The notes beneath the pieces were generated by a model, which saw nothing but the letters and a program-made list of their open reading frames with translations, had not been told where the DNA came from and ran no database searches. The position numbers were made by a program, and so were the translations under genes. Shown in pieces: positions 9,430-18,219 of a stretch of DNA of 64,000 bases. The stretch comes from Pseudomonas cichorii (GTDB taxonomy: Bacteria; Pseudomonadota; Gammaproteobacteria; Pseudomonadales; Pseudomonadaceae): assembly GCF_003700275.1 (NCBI RefSeq), contig NZ_RBRE01000033.1, positions 1-64,000 of the forward strand, read 5' to 3'. How positions within the stretch are numbered: the stretch's first letter is position 1; the number at the start of each line of letters is the position of its first letter.

Positions 9430-9467
9430 GTACAGTTTTAAGTTTATTGAAAAAGACATGTACAGTT
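9430..9467. repeat. two GTACAGTT octamers 30 bases apart
   Basis: Exact copies at 9430-9437 and 9460-9467, in direct orientation and 30 bases apart, close to three helical turns. They lie about 110-145 bases before the first DUF2388 gene. They match the octamers at 8819 and 8908 exactly and suggest co-regulation of the DUF1127 and DUF2388 genes. Confidence 0.45.
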
Positions 9468-9575
9468 ACATCAATTCCGCTCAACGACCGGCCTGCGAAG
9501 AGCCAGCCGCAATGACAAGCTCAGCATGGCTGCGATAGGCTAGCGACCACTCAGTCACACTTCTGGAAACTCATC

Positions 9576-9893
9576 ATGACCCTGCTCCGCCTCCTCGCTG
9601 CAGCCACTCTGCTGACAGCGGCCGCCAGCGCAAACGCTACCAGCTTCATTGTCACCACCGACGCTATCGTCGGCGCAGTTGCGGCCTCCAGCGAAGCGAC
9701 CTCCGACGCCTCTTCTTCACTGCGTGACGACAAGATCGTACGTGCAGCCCGTGATGAAGCCGCCAGCTTCGTGGCCAGCGCCGGCGAAATCCGCGGCGCG
9801 CAACTGGAAGGCGCGTTTCAGCACATTCGCCAGCAATACCCGAACCTGAGCGCGACCGATACCCAACTGGCCCAGGCCATTCTGGCGATCTGA
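9576..9893 (+). CDS. DUF2388 domain-containing secreted protein, copy 1
   Basis: A 105-residue protein with a cleavable signal peptide (about 1-21, ending ANA). The mature part carries the DUF2388 signature: a TTDAIVGAVAAS stretch, DDKIVRAARDEAASFVAS, GEIRGAQLE and a C-terminal LAQAILAI. It is the first of three tandem paralogues upstream of a DUF4105 gene. It is probably periplasmic. The function of the family is not known to me. The neighbours share the alternating pattern of a Ser/Thr-rich strand followed by an Ala-rich helix. Confidence 0.85.
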   Translation: MTLLRLLAAATLLTAAASANATSFIVTTDAIVGAVAASSEATSDASSSLRDDKIVRAARDEAASFVASAGEIRGAQLEGAFQHIRQQYPNLSATDTQLAQAILAI

Positions 9894-9976
9894 AGCAAGC
9901 CCCCGGCTCGTCCGGGGTAGCTCTGTGCCAGTCATTGCGCTAGCCTTCACCCTCGTTTTGCCAGCCATTGAAAACT

Positions 9977-10282
9977 ATGCGTTTACTACCTCTTCTGTTT
10001 GCTGCTCCAATCGCCAGTCTTGCCTGGGTCGCCCCGGTCCAGGCATTCGATACGACCACACAGAGCATGGTCGTTACCGGATACGTGACCAGTCAGGTCA
10101 CCACGGCTCCTTTCGATAGAAAGCTGATAATGGCCGCTCAGGATGATGCGGCGGCGTTCGTTGCCACTGACGGCGAGATTCGCGGTGCCAGGCTGGAATC
10201 GGCGTTGCGCACACTGCGAAATACCCGGTCAAAACTTCATGCCAGCGACCTTGAACTGGCGGAAACAATCCTCGTCCAATAG
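9977..10282 (+). CDS. DUF2388 domain-containing secreted protein, copy 2
   Basis: A 101-residue paralogue of the preceding protein. It has a signal peptide (about 1-23, ending VQA) and the conserved core AAQDDAAAFVATDGEIRGARLE, ending in LAETILVQ. The ATG at 9977 is chosen over a TTG at 9968 because it begins a normal signal peptide. It is more diverged than copies 1 and 3 and has a shorter mature N-terminal strand. The function is unknown. Confidence 0.8.
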   Translation: MRLLPLLFAAPIASLAWVAPVQAFDTTTQSMVVTGYVTSQVTTAPFDRKLIMAAQDDAAAFVATDGEIRGARLESALRTLRNTRSKLHASDLELAETILVQ

Positions 10283-10318
10283 TCACTTTCGACCTCTTTG
10301 CGTAACTGGAGACGTTAC

Positions 10319-10639
10319 ATGCGTACCCCGCTGATTGCCGCTACCCTTGGCCTGCTCGTAATGGCAGATATTGCCCAGGCCCAGACCGTCGTGGCCACGA
10401 GCAATATCATCGTTCGCGCTTTTGGTCGCTCCATCGACTTCACTTCGGATACCACCACCTCGATCCGTGACTCCAAGGTCGTGATCCAGGCCAAGGACGA
10501 TGCTGCCAGCTACGTCGCCAGCGACGGTGATATTCATGGCGCTCAACTCGACGCTGCCTTCGATACCCTGCGCGACCGCCTGCCGGAAGCCCGCAATGCC
10601 AGCGACCGCACCCTGGCCGAAGCCATTCTAGCCCTGTGA
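10319..10639 (+). CDS. DUF2388 domain-containing secreted protein, copy 3
   Basis: A 106-residue third paralogue. The signal peptide is about residues 1-20 (ending AQA). The core is SKVVIQAKDDAASYVASDGDI followed by HGAQLD, ending LAEAILAL. The ATG at 10319 is preceded by GGAG; the in-frame TTG at 10298 is less likely. Its stop overlaps the start of the DUF4105 gene by four bases (GTGA), so the two are translationally coupled. That ties the small secreted proteins to the large DUF4105 protein. Confidence 0.85.
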   Translation: MRTPLIAATLGLLVMADIAQAQTVVATSNIIVRAFGRSIDFTSDTTTSIRDSKVVIQAKDDAASYVASDGDIHGAQLDAAFDTLRDRLPEARNASDRTLAEAILAL

Positions 10640-12597
10640 GACGCCTTGGCGCCTGGCTGCTTGCCGGCGCATTGTCGCTGGTCACACCTCATGCTCTTGC
10701 CAACCTGAAGCTTGAGCTGCAGACCGACGGCCTGACCACTGCCCAACAACATGCGAGCCAGACCCTGCTCGATGAAGCCATGCGCGCCCTGCCGCCCGGC
10801 CTCATCGAGAAGCTGGACCGGCGTGTCGAAGTGCGCTGGTCCGGCGATATGCCCGACAATGCCTATGGCCAGGCTGCCGGGCCTTATCAGCTTTATCTGA
10901 ATACCCGGTTGCTGGCGCCACTGACCGACGGCTCGGCAGCCACCACCCAGACCGGACGCCCGCACGGCACCGTGCGCCGGGAAATGCTCGCCACCGTCCT
11001 GCATGAACTGACGCACGTCTATGACCGTGCCCGGCTGTGGTCTGCGCAAGATCGCTCACTGATCTTCCGCTGCTCGCGCCAGCACAGTTCACTCGGCAAC
11101 ATTGGCCTGCCCGATAGCTGCCGTGGCGAAACCGAGCGGCGCTTTACCCTGAGCGATGATCCGCGCCTGCTGGATCTTGCAGGCTGGCAGCAATATGTCG
11201 GTCGACGCGGCGAGCGCGAGGACCACAACGGCCAGGTCGTGCGTAGCCCGGACATCTACGAAACCACCAGCCCGCTCGAATTCGTCGCCGTGAACATGGA
11301 GTATTTCCTGCTCGACCCGGCCTATGCCTGTCGTCGTCCGGCGCTGTACGCCTACTACAAACAACACTTCGGCTGGGCTCCAGCACAGAAAGACCAGTGT
11401 TCGTCGTTCTTTCCGTATCTGAACGCGGGCAACGATTTCGGCCGCGAACCCTTGGGCAAGCTCGACCCCGAGCGGGTCTATGCCGTCGATTACCTGCTGG
11501 CCGAAGCTAATCAGAACTGGGTAAGCCGCTGGGGCCACAGCATGTTGCGCCTGGTGATCTGCAAGCCGGGGCGGCCACGCGGGCCGGATTGCCGACTGGA
11601 TCTGGATCAGCATCTGGTCCTGTCTTACCGGGCATTCGTCGGCGATGTGCAGTTGTCCAGCTGGGATGGCCTGATGGGCGCCTATCCATCGCGCCTGTTC
11701 GTATTGCCATTAGCTCAGGTCATCGACGAATACACCAAGACCGAACTGCGCAGCCTCGCCTCCGTACCGATCAAGCTGTCGCGCCCGGAGATCGAAGGGC
11801 TGGTCCAGCATGCGGCGGAAATGCACTGGAGTTACGACGGCAACTATTACTTCCTGTCGAACAACTGCGCCGTGGAAAACCTCAAACTGTTGCGCAGCGG
11901 CACCCACAATCCCAAGCTTGTCGGCCTGGACAGCATTCTGCCGAACGGTTTGCTGGAAGTGCTCAAGGGCCGGGGCCTGGCCGATACCAGTGTGCTGGAT
12001 GATCCCAAGGAGGCGCTGCGGCTCGGGTATCGCTTCGACTCTTATCGCGATCGCTATCAGGCGATGTTCGAGGTCTTGAAGAAACACCTGCCGATCAAGC
12101 AGACCACTGTCGAAGACTGGCTGCTGTTGTCGGCCAAAGAACGCAGCCAGTGGTTCGAGAAGGCCGACCTGCGCACCAGCGCCGCCATGCTGTTGCTGGA
12201 ACAGGCCAGTCTGCGCCGGCAATTACTGCTGGCCCAGGACGAAGTGAAGCAACGCTATCTCGGCGCCAGGGAGCAGAAGGACGGCAGCGTTTCCCAGGCC
12301 TCGAAGACGCTACAGGAAATTCTCGATAACAGCGGCTATCTCAGTCGCCCGGCCGAATTGCTCGGCACCAGCGGCTATGGCTTGCCACAAGCCAGCGAGT
12401 GGCAACGGCTGGAAAGCGAAAGCAGTCAGCGCCAGAAACAGTTGAAACGCCTGACTGGCGATCTCGACAAGGAAGTGCGCGCCCTGCTGGAGCCCGAGCG
12501 CGCCAGCGAGATCGCGGCCAACGAAGCCAATCTCAAACAGATGGGTGAGCATTTGCGGGAACTGCACAAGGCTTCGGGCGGGCTGCAATTGCCTTGA
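10636..12597 (+). CDS. DUF4105 domain-containing protein
   Basis: A 653-residue exported protein starting with GTG and a signal peptide (about 1-22, ending ALA). Residues near 115-125 contain HELTHVYD, a HExxH zinc-protease-like motif. The central region (about 275-430) is the DUF4105 domain, with WGHSMLRLVIC near 301 and YYFLSNNCAVENLKLLRSG near 412-430. The His and Cys in those two stretches recall NlpC/P60-like cysteine hydrolases. The last 150 residues are charged and helical. The protein is probably periplasmic or outer-membrane associated. No substrate is known, and the enzymatic reading is inference. Confidence 0.85.
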   Translation: MRRLGAWLLAGALSLVTPHALANLKLELQTDGLTTAQQHASQTLLDEAMRALPPGLIEKLDRRVEVRWSGDMPDNAYGQAAGPYQLYLNTRLLAPLTDGSAATTQTGRPHGTVRREMLATVLHELTHVYDRARLWSAQDRSLIFRCSRQHSSLGNIGLPDSCRGETERRFTLSDDPRLLDLAGWQQYVGRRGEREDHNGQVVRSPDIYETTSPLEFVAVNMEYFLLDPAYACRRPALYAYYKQHFGWAPAQKDQCSSFFPYLNAGNDFGREPLGKLDPERVYAVDYLLAEANQNWVSRWGHSMLRLVICKPGRPRGPDCRLDLDQHLVLSYRAFVGDVQLSSWDGLMGAYPSRLFVLPLAQVIDEYTKTELRSLASVPIKLSRPEIEGLVQHAAEMHWSYDGNYYFLSNNCAVENLKLLRSGTHNPKLVGLDSILPNGLLEVLKGRGLADTSVLDDPKEALRLGYRFDSYRDRYQAMFEVLKKHLPIKQTTVEDWLLLSAKERSQWFEKADLRTSAAMLLLEQASLRRQLLLAQDEVKQRYLGAREQKDGSVSQASKTLQEILDNSGYLSRPAELLGTSGYGLPQASEWQRLESESSQRQKQLKRLTGDLDKEVRALLEPERASEIAANEANLKQMGEHLRELHKASGGLQLP

Positions 12598-12598
12598 G

Positions 12599-12979
12599 TC
12601 AGGCGGCCTTGTTCTTTCTGGGCTTCAGGTATTTGGTCAGGCCCTGAAACCACATCACCAGGGCCGGGTTGCCCTTGATCTGGATGTCCTTGTCCTGGAC
12701 TCCCTTCATGAACGCCAATTGCTTGTTTTTGGCCTGCATCGTGGCAAAACCGAAGGCAGCGTCGCGAAAGGATATGGCAAATGCCGGTTCGGCAACCACG
12801 CCACCGGCACTGCGGATGCGCTGGCCATTGACGATGAAATGGCGAGCCACCTTGCCATCGGCAGTCTGCAACTGAAAGGTCAGGTCCTTGCCGGCAAGCT
12901 GCTGCTGGAATTCAGGATTGGTACGGCTGGCCCGAGCCATCAGGAGGCCCAGCATCCAGAGCAGGAAACGAAACTTCAT
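12599..12979 (-). CDS. small SCP2-like protein
   Basis: A 126-residue protein with a hydrophobic N-terminus (about 1-17). The body resembles the SCP2 sterol/lipid-binding fold: KDLTFQLQTADGKVARHF, then ISFRDAAFGFATM and IKGNPALVMWFQGLTKYL. The start at 12979 is chosen because GAGG lies 8 bases before it, while an ATG two codons upstream is too close to that site. It is convergent with the DUF4105 gene, one base apart. A lipid-binding role is inferred from the fold only. Confidence 0.7.
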   Translation of the reverse strand: MKFRFLLWMLGLLMARASRTNPEFQQQLAGKDLTFQLQTADGKVARHFIVNGQRIRSAGGVVAEPAFAISFRDAAFGFATMQAKNKQLAFMKGVQDKDIQIKGNPALVMWFQGLTKYLKPRKNKAA

Positions 12980-13102
12980 ACACATTGCCTCAGGGAAAAG
13001 TCGGCCCGGTCAGAGCGATTGATGAGGCAGTGTAGCGGGTTATTGCGGGCAATCCTGTAGGACAATCGTGTTTTTTCGACGAAGATAGGACCATGAAGCG
13101 CT

Positions 13103-13134
13103 AAATGCTGCTCTACACCGAGAGCAGCATTTTT
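13103..13134. terminator. bidirectional terminator between the lipoprotein and SCP2-like genes
   Basis: A 12-bp perfect stem, AAATGCTGCTCT (13103-13114) with AGAGCAGCATTT (13121-13132), followed by T's on the plus side and flanked by A's on the other side. It lies just after the lipoprotein stop at 13145 and probably ends that minus-strand transcript. Confidence 0.65.
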
Positions 13135-13144
13135 CCGCCCCGGA

Positions 13145-13588
13145 TCAGCGAATGCTGTTGATGCTGCCTTTGTTGCCGGTGACCTTCACATTCACCTTCT
13201 TGAAGATGAAGTAATCCTGCACATTGACCTCATAGCGTGGAGCGACGATCAGATCGGCGCCAGACGATTTGACTGCCTTGTAGGCCGCCGCAGCCTTGGT
13301 GGTGGACACCGGATCAGGCAGGGCCAGGCCCAGACCGCCGCCGCTGCTGGCACCGCCGTAGGCAACACCATCGGCGAATTTGTTGTCGCCGCCGAAGCTC
13401 AGAAAGTTGAACAGAATATTGGTCGAGGATTCGCCGCTGATGGCACCGCCCACTTTGACGTCAGCCTTGAGATCCGTTTTGACGACACCTTCGAGCGGTG
13501 CAGCCGGCTGGCTCACGTTGTAACTCACGCAACCACTGGTGGTGGCGATCAGGGTTGCAACGACAGCAGTCATCCATACTTTTTTCAT
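13145..13588 (-). CDS. small putative lipoprotein
   Basis: A 147-residue protein with a type II signal sequence: a basic start, a hydrophobic core and a cysteine at about residue 20 (TTSGC). The mature protein is rich in Gly, Ala, Ser and Val, with a GGASSGGGLGLALP stretch near 80. It ends in a beta-like EVNVQDYFIFKKVNVKVTG segment. The start at 13588 gives a normal lipoprotein signal; the frame is open for 22 more codons without a good site. I do not recognise a function. It is probably anchored in the outer membrane. Confidence 0.75.
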   Translation of the reverse strand: MKKVWMTAVVATLIATTSGCVSYNVSQPAAPLEGVVKTDLKADVKVGGAISGESSTNILFNFLSFGGDNKFADGVAYGGASSGGGLGLALPDPVSTTKAAAAYKAVKSSGADLIVAPRYEVNVQDYFIFKKVNVKVTGNKGSINSIR

Positions 13589-13793
13589 TCTTGCATTCCA
13601 GAGGTCATTTTTAATGAGGTGCAGCAGGGGCGGCACTTTAAGGAAATGAACCACTGGAAAAAGTCAGGAGATTCCGAGCAGCAGGAAGGCAAATAACACT
13701 CTAGGGTAGGAAAGTTCTTACTTCACCTCAAATGCAGAGATTGCGAATAAATACCCACTCATACGGCAACATTACTGATTCGGGCGCAAAAGA

Positions 13794-13860
13794 AAACGGG
13801 CACTCCATTCAATGGATGTGCCCGTTTCGGTGACTGCGCGCCTCCCGCCAAGGCGCGCAG
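13794..13860. terminator. two hairpins downstream of the HU gene
   Basis: The first (13794-13827) has arms AAACGGGCAC and GTGCCCGTTT, with an inner TCCA/TGGA extension. The A-run on its left gives a T-run on the minus strand, so it terminates the HU transcript. The second (13834-13843 with 13851-13860, CTGCGCGCCT and its complement) is a perfect 10-bp hairpin directly after the HU stop. Confidence 0.7.
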
Positions 13861-13866
13861 CGAGTG

Positions 13867-14142
13867 TTATGGATTGACGCTGTCTTTGAGAGCCTTGCCA
13901 GGCTTGAAGGCAACAGTGTTGCTGGCTTTGATTTTTACCGGCTCTCCTGTTTGCGGATTCTTGCCGGTGCGGGCACCACGATGGCGTTGCAGGAAGGTGC
14001 CGAAGCCAACCAGGGTCACGCTGTCCTTGCGGTGCAGGGCGCCGGTAATTTCTTCAAGGATGGCGTTGAGGACGCGGTTGGCCTGCTCTTTGGTGAGGTC
14101 CGCCTTTTCAGCGATGGCGGCTGCAATATCTGGTTTACGCAT
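13867..14142 (-). CDS. HU family DNA-binding protein
   Basis: A 91-residue protein with the full HU/IHF fold, including the signature GFGTFLQRHRGARTGKNPQT near residues 47-66. It lacks features specific to IHF subunits and is best called HU. It binds DNA as a dimer and bends it without strong sequence preference. The ATG at 14142 is the family start. It is a single gene with strong terminators downstream. Pseudomonas has several HU paralogues (HupA, HupB, HupN), and which one this is cannot be settled here. Confidence 0.92.
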   Translation of the reverse strand: MRKPDIAAAIAEKADLTKEQANRVLNAILEEITGALHRKDSVTLVGFGTFLQRHRGARTGKNPQTGEPVKIKASNTVAFKPGKALKDSVNP

Positions 14143-14331
14143 GTATGAAGCCTCTTTACGGTTTTTTGTTTTTATGTCCCGTACTGCCTGGAAAAGCAGC
14201 GACAAGGTGCCGCGACGGCTCTACGTAGCGGCAGACCAGAACGAGAATGGCATGCCGATGCAGCCCGCGCCAGTACATGCGTAACGTTTATAGGGCGAAA
14301 AAAGCTATCTATCCGACAAAACGCCGAATAT

Positions 14332-15480
14332 TCAGGCCAACAATGCAGGTAACGTCTTGTTCAGGGCCAGTTTTTCCATCACCGCAGCGCCCGTCAGCGC
14401 ATAGCCCAGCAACTGGCCTTCGGCGTCATGACACAAGGCTTTTATATCGGTGCCCTGCCCTTCGACACTCCAGGTTCCCTGCGTACCGCGCGGTGGCGGA
14501 GAAACCACCAGAGGGCAGACCGGCGTCTTGACCGTGATCGGCATCGGGCCATAGCGGACGGCAGTCGGCGTACCGGCCAGTGTCTGAGCCAGGGCACGGG
14601 CACAACTCATCAAGGGCATGACGTACAGCAGGTTGAGGCCATCGACTTCAGCGCAGTCACCCAGGGCATGGATATTGGCGTGGGTAGTCTGCAGGTGACG
14701 ATCAACCACGACGCCGCGCCCGGTCAGCAGACCGGCGGCAGCGGCCAGATCGATCCGTGGACGCAGACCGATGGCCGAAACCACCAGATCGCAGGCGATC
14801 ACCTTGCCGTCGGACAGGTGCGCTTCAAGCGCCTCGCCATTGCGCTGCAAGCGGGTAAGCACCGGGCCCAGATGGAAGCGCGCGCCAATACCTTCAAGCC
14901 CGGCCTGCACGGCAGTCGCTGCGGCGGCAGGCAACAGGGTCGGCATCACCTGTTCGCAAGGCGCAACCAGATCGACCTCATAACCGCCCAGAATCAGATC
15001 GTTGGCAAACTCACAGCCGATCAGGCCTGCGCCCAGAATCAGCACCCGCTGCTTGCCTGCTGCCGCGGCGCGGAAACGGGCGTAATCCTCAAGATCGTTG
15101 ATCGGGAAGATCACGTCCTGGGCATCGCCCTCGACCGGCACGCGAATGGTTTCTGCGCCCCAGGCCAGCACCAGATCGCGGTAATGCACCGCCTCTTCGC
15201 CGATCCATAGCCGCTTGTGGCCGGGATCGATACCGCTGATGCGCGTATGCGTGCGTACCTGCGCGTTGAGCTGCTCGGCCATCGCGCCCGGTTGCGCCAT
15301 GCTCAGCTCATCGGCTTGCTTGTTCTTGCCAAAGCCGGTGGACAGCATGGGCTTTGAATAGGAACGGCCATCATCGGCCGTAATCAGCAACAGCGGCGTT
15401 TCGCCGTCCAGTTTGCGAAACTCGCGGGCGAGGTTGTAACCCGCAAGACCGGTACCGATGATGACGACAGGTGCGCTCAT
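14332..15480 (-). CDS. rubB: rubredoxin-NAD(+) reductase (FAD-dependent)
   Basis: A 382-residue pyridine nucleotide-disulfide oxidoreductase fold. The FAD-binding [13 protein letters not shown] is near residues 10-22, the NAD-binding [13 protein letters not shown] is near 151-163, and a late FAD motif HALGDCAEV is near 275. No redox cysteine pair is present, as expected for this class. Encoded just downstream of rubredoxin on the same strand, it would pass electrons from NADH to rubredoxin. Electron acceptors in Pseudomonas include alkane hydroxylase or oxidative-stress reductases. No alkane hydroxylase is seen nearby, so the end acceptor is open. Confidence 0.88.
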   Translation of the reverse strand: MSAPVVIIGTGLAGYNLAREFRKLDGETPLLLITADDGRSYSKPMLSTGFGKNKQADELSMAQPGAMAEQLNAQVRTHTRISGIDPGHKRLWIGEEAVHYRDLVLAWGAETIRVPVEGDAQDVIFPINDLEDYARFRAAAAGKQRVLILGAGLIGCEFANDLILGGYEVDLVAPCEQVMPTLLPAAAATAVQAGLEGIGARFHLGPVLTRLQRNGEALEAHLSDGKVIACDLVVSAIGLRPRIDLAAAAGLLTGRGVVVDRHLQTTHANIHALGDCAEVDGLNLLYVMPLMSCARALAQTLAGTPTAVRYGPMPITVKTPVCPLVVSPPPRGTQGTWSVEGQGTDIKALCHDAEGQLLGYALTGAAVMEKLALNKTLPALLA

Positions 15481-15502
15481 TACTTCTCCTTGAATGCCGG
15501 GA

Positions 15503-15670
15503 TCAAGCGATTTCAATCATTTCAAAGTCGATCTTGCCGACACCACAATCCGGGCACAGCCAGTCCTCTGGCACATCTTCCCAGCGAGTGCCGGGCACAA
15601 TACCGTCATCGGGCCAGCCATCGGCTTCGTTATAGATCAGGCCGCAGACGATACATTGCCATTTCTTCAT
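15503..15670 (-). CDS. rubA: rubredoxin
   Basis: A 55-residue protein. It has the two iron-binding motifs CxxCG (CIVCG, residues 6-10) and CPxCG (CPDCG, 39-43), which hold one Fe by four cysteines. The conserved aromatic core ([21 protein letters not shown]30, W37) is also present. It is a normal-length rubredoxin and passes single electrons between a reductase and a terminal enzyme. The ATG at 15670 has a GAAGCGAACC leader, and the stop lies 22 bases before the reductase start, so the two form an operon. Confidence 0.95.
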   Translation of the reverse strand: MKKWQCIVCGLIYNEADGWPDDGIVPGTRWEDVPEDWLCPDCGVGKIDFEMIEIA

Positions 15671-15914
15671 GGTTCGCTTCCTTCGATTATCAGGCTAAAT
15701 ACTGGCGCAGCAGTCGATTGCCACCGGTCCAGGCTACACAGGCTCTAGAGGGCCTGGCTCATTGCACAACGAGTCAGATCCCCGCGAGGGTTGTACTGGC
15801 CATGGCACGCAGATGCAAGCCCGTTTGTGCTACCGGGCGCATTGCCGGGCGTCGGTCAGGCACGCCAATCATGCTAAGCTCGCGCCTCTCGATGACTGCC
15901 GATAATGGCTTACC

Positions 15915-16475
15915 GTGACCCAGCAAAACCCAGCATTGCCTACCCCTATCTGGCTCGAACGCGAACAACTGGTCGAGGCCCCGGAACCGCTGACTCTGGA
16001 CTGGCTGTTCAATCAGGACTCCCTGACCCGCCGCCTGACCTGCCTGTCGGCAGACACCTTCAGCGTCACGCCCTTGCTCGAAGGCTGGCAGCCCTTGCGC
16101 GCCGACGAATGCACGGCGCTGGAACTGCCCGAAGCCAGCCTGGGCTGGGTACGCGAAGTGTATTTGCGGGGCCACGGCGAGAAGTGGGTCTTCGCGCGCA
16201 GTGTCGCCGCCCGCAGCGCCTTGCTGGAAGGTGGCTTGAACCTGGATGAACTGGGGACCCGCTCGCTGGGTGAATTACTCTTCAGTGACAAGGCCTTTGA
16301 ACGCGGCCCGCTGCAGGTCTGTCGCTATCCCGAAGCCTGGTTGCCCACGGCGGATGCGACAAGCGGCCTGTGGGCCCGTCGCTCGCGCTTCAGCCGGGGC
16401 GCGCTGAGCGTGCTGGTTGCCGAGGTTTTTCTGCCCACTCTCTGGAACGCGCTCAAGCACAAGGAACACCCCTGA
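15915..16475 (+). CDS. ubiC: chorismate pyruvate-lyase
   Basis: A 186-residue protein of the UbiC family, close to the usual length. Conserved parts are PIWL near the start, the LTRRLT stretch near 38, [20 protein letters not shown] near 75-95 and the C-terminal WARRSRF/VAEVFLP. It splits chorismate into pyruvate and 4-hydroxybenzoate, the first committed step of ubiquinone synthesis. The start is a GTG with a poor ribosome site. The stop overlaps the ubiA start by one base (TGATG), indicating coupling. Confidence 0.9.
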   Translation: MTQQNPALPTPIWLEREQLVEAPEPLTLDWLFNQDSLTRRLTCLSADTFSVTPLLEGWQPLRADECTALELPEASLGWVREVYLRGHGEKWVFARSVAARSALLEGGLNLDELGTRSLGELLFSDKAFERGPLQVCRYPEAWLPTADATSGLWARRSRFSRGALSVLVAEVFLPTLWNALKHKEHP

Positions 16476-17365
16476 TGTACCTGTCGCTGCTCAAATCCCT
16501 CAATCGCCTGAACCCTCGTGCCTGGGACTTCATTCAACTGACCCGCATCGACAGGCCCATCGGCGTTTACCTGCTGTTGTGGCCCACGCTCTGGGCCTTG
16601 TGGATTGCCGGTGAAGGCGCGCCTTCGCTGGCCAATGTGCTGATTTTCGTCACCGGCGTGTTCCTGATGCGTGCCGCCGGCTGCGTCATCAATGACTTCG
16701 CGGATCGCAAGGTCGACGGTCATGTAAAACGTACCGAGCAGCGGCCGCTGGTCAGTGGCAAGGTCAGTTCACGTGAAGCGCTGGCGCTGTTCGCCATTCT
16801 GGTGACCTTGAGCTTCCTGCTGGTCCTGCTGACCAACCCGACGACCATCTGGCTGTCGTTCGGCGGCCTGGCGCTGGCAGCCTGCTACCCGTTCATGAAG
16901 CGCTATACCTATTACCCGCAAGTGGTGCTGGGCGCCGCGTTTTCATGGGGCATGCCGATGGCCTTCACCGCCGAAACCGGCGCACTGCCTGCCGCTGCGT
17001 GGCTGCTGTACATCGCCAACCTGCTGTGGACCGTGGCTTATGACACCTACTACGCCATGGTCGACCGCGACGACGATCTGAAAATCGGTGTGAAATCCAC
17101 AGCCGTGCTGTTCGGCGATGCCGACCGCGTCATCATCCTGACCCTTCAGGGGCTGGCGTTGGGCTGCCTGATACTGGCTGGCACACGCTTCGAGCTGGGC
17201 GCCTGCTTCTATGCAGGCCTGCTGGTGGCAGCGGGCTGTTTTGCCTGGGAGTTCCGCAGCACTCGCCTGCGTGACCGGGATGCCTGTTTCAAGGCATTTC
17301 TGCATAACCATTGGGCAGGGCTGGCGATCTTCCTCGGGATTGTCGCGGACTATGCACTGCGCTGA
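16475..17365 (+). CDS. ubiA: 4-hydroxybenzoate polyprenyltransferase
   Basis: A 296-residue multi-pass membrane enzyme. Both aspartate-rich prenyl-diphosphate motifs are intact: NDFADRKVD near residues 71-79 and [13 protein letters not shown] near 189-201. It joins the polyprenyl side chain to 4-hydroxybenzoate in the inner membrane, after UbiC. The start at 16475 is set by the TGATG overlap with ubiC. The order ubiC-ubiA-phoB-phoR is the usual one in Pseudomonas. Confidence 0.96.
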   Translation: MYLSLLKSLNRLNPRAWDFIQLTRIDRPIGVYLLLWPTLWALWIAGEGAPSLANVLIFVTGVFLMRAAGCVINDFADRKVDGHVKRTEQRPLVSGKVSSREALALFAILVTLSFLLVLLTNPTTIWLSFGGLALAACYPFMKRYTYYPQVVLGAAFSWGMPMAFTAETGALPAAAWLLYIANLLWTVAYDTYYAMVDRDDDLKIGVKSTAVLFGDADRVIILTLQGLALGCLILAGTRFELGACFYAGLLVAAGCFAWEFRSTRLRDRDACFKAFLHNHWAGLAIFLGIVADYALR

Positions 17366-17395
17366 CGGCCAGCCACGTGCTAGCCTCATTCCAAC

Positions 17396-17413
17396 CTGTC
17401 ACACGACTGCAAT
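17396..17413 (+). promoter_or_regulatory. Pho box upstream of phoB
   Basis: CTGTCACACGACTGCAAT has two 7-base half-sites 11 bases apart, close to the Pho box pattern CTGTCAT-N4-CTGTCAT. It lies 54-71 bases before the phoB start, which is right for PhoB autoactivation. Confidence 0.65.
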
Positions 17414-17466
17414 ATTTCCGTTATCTAATGCGCCCCAAGACAGTTAAATGACAAGAGGTTTCAAGC

Positions 17467-18156
17467 ATGGCTGGCAGGAGCATCCTGATCGTTGACGACG
17501 AAGCCCCCATTCGCGAAATGATCGCCGTTGCATTGGAAATGGCCGGCTATGACTGCATGGAAGCGGAAAACTCGCAACAGGCCCATGCAATCATCGTCGA
17601 CCGCAAACCGGATCTCATCCTGCTGGACTGGATGCTGCCCGGCACCTCCGGTATCGAACTGGCGCGGCGCCTCAAGCGTGACGAGCTGACCGGGGATATC
17701 CCGATCATCATGCTCACCGCCAAGGGTGAAGAGGACAACAAGATCCAGGGCCTGGAAGTTGGCGCCGACGACTACATCACCAAGCCTTTCTCGCCCCGCG
17801 AACTGGTTGCGCGCCTGAAGGCGGTACTGCGCCGCGCCGGCCCGAGCGATGGCGAAGCACCGATTGAAGTGGGCGGCCTGCTGCTCGACCCGATCAGCCA
17901 CCGCGTCACCATCGATGGCAAGCCCGCGGAAATGGGCCCTACCGAATACCGTCTGCTGCAATTCTTCATGACCCATCAGGAGCGCGCCTACACCCGCGGT
18001 CAACTGCTGGATCAAGTCTGGGGAGGCAACGTCTATGTCGAAGAGCGTACCGTCGACGTCCACATCCGGCGCCTGCGCAAAGCCCTGGGCGATGCTTACG
18101 AGAATCTGGTACAAACCGTGCGCGGCACCGGTTACCGCTTTTCTACCAAAAGCTGA
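17467..18156 (+). CDS. phoB: phosphate regulon response regulator PhoB
   Basis: A 229-residue OmpR/PhoB-type regulator. The receiver domain (about 4-120) has the acidic pair D10-D11, the phosphoacceptor Asp54 in LLDWMLPG and the KPF switch lysine near 105. The winged-helix DNA-binding domain (about 130-227) ends with [15 protein letters not shown] and GTGYRFS. It activates phosphate-starvation genes by binding Pho boxes; candidates are seen before phoB itself and before pstS. It is followed by phoR, 64 bases downstream. Confidence 0.97.
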   Translation: MAGRSILIVDDEAPIREMIAVALEMAGYDCMEAENSQQAHAIIVDRKPDLILLDWMLPGTSGIELARRLKRDELTGDIPIIMLTAKGEEDNKIQGLEVGADDYITKPFSPRELVARLKAVLRRAGPSDGEAPIEVGGLLLDPISHRVTIDGKPAEMGPTEYRLLQFFMTHQERAYTRGQLLDQVWGGNVYVEERTVDVHIRRLRKALGDAYENLVQTVRGTGYRFSTKS

Positions 18157-18219
18157 GAACCGCTTTCGTAGAGACACAGGGCATTGGCCAATGTGTACCC
18201 GTCAAGGATGTACCTTTAA

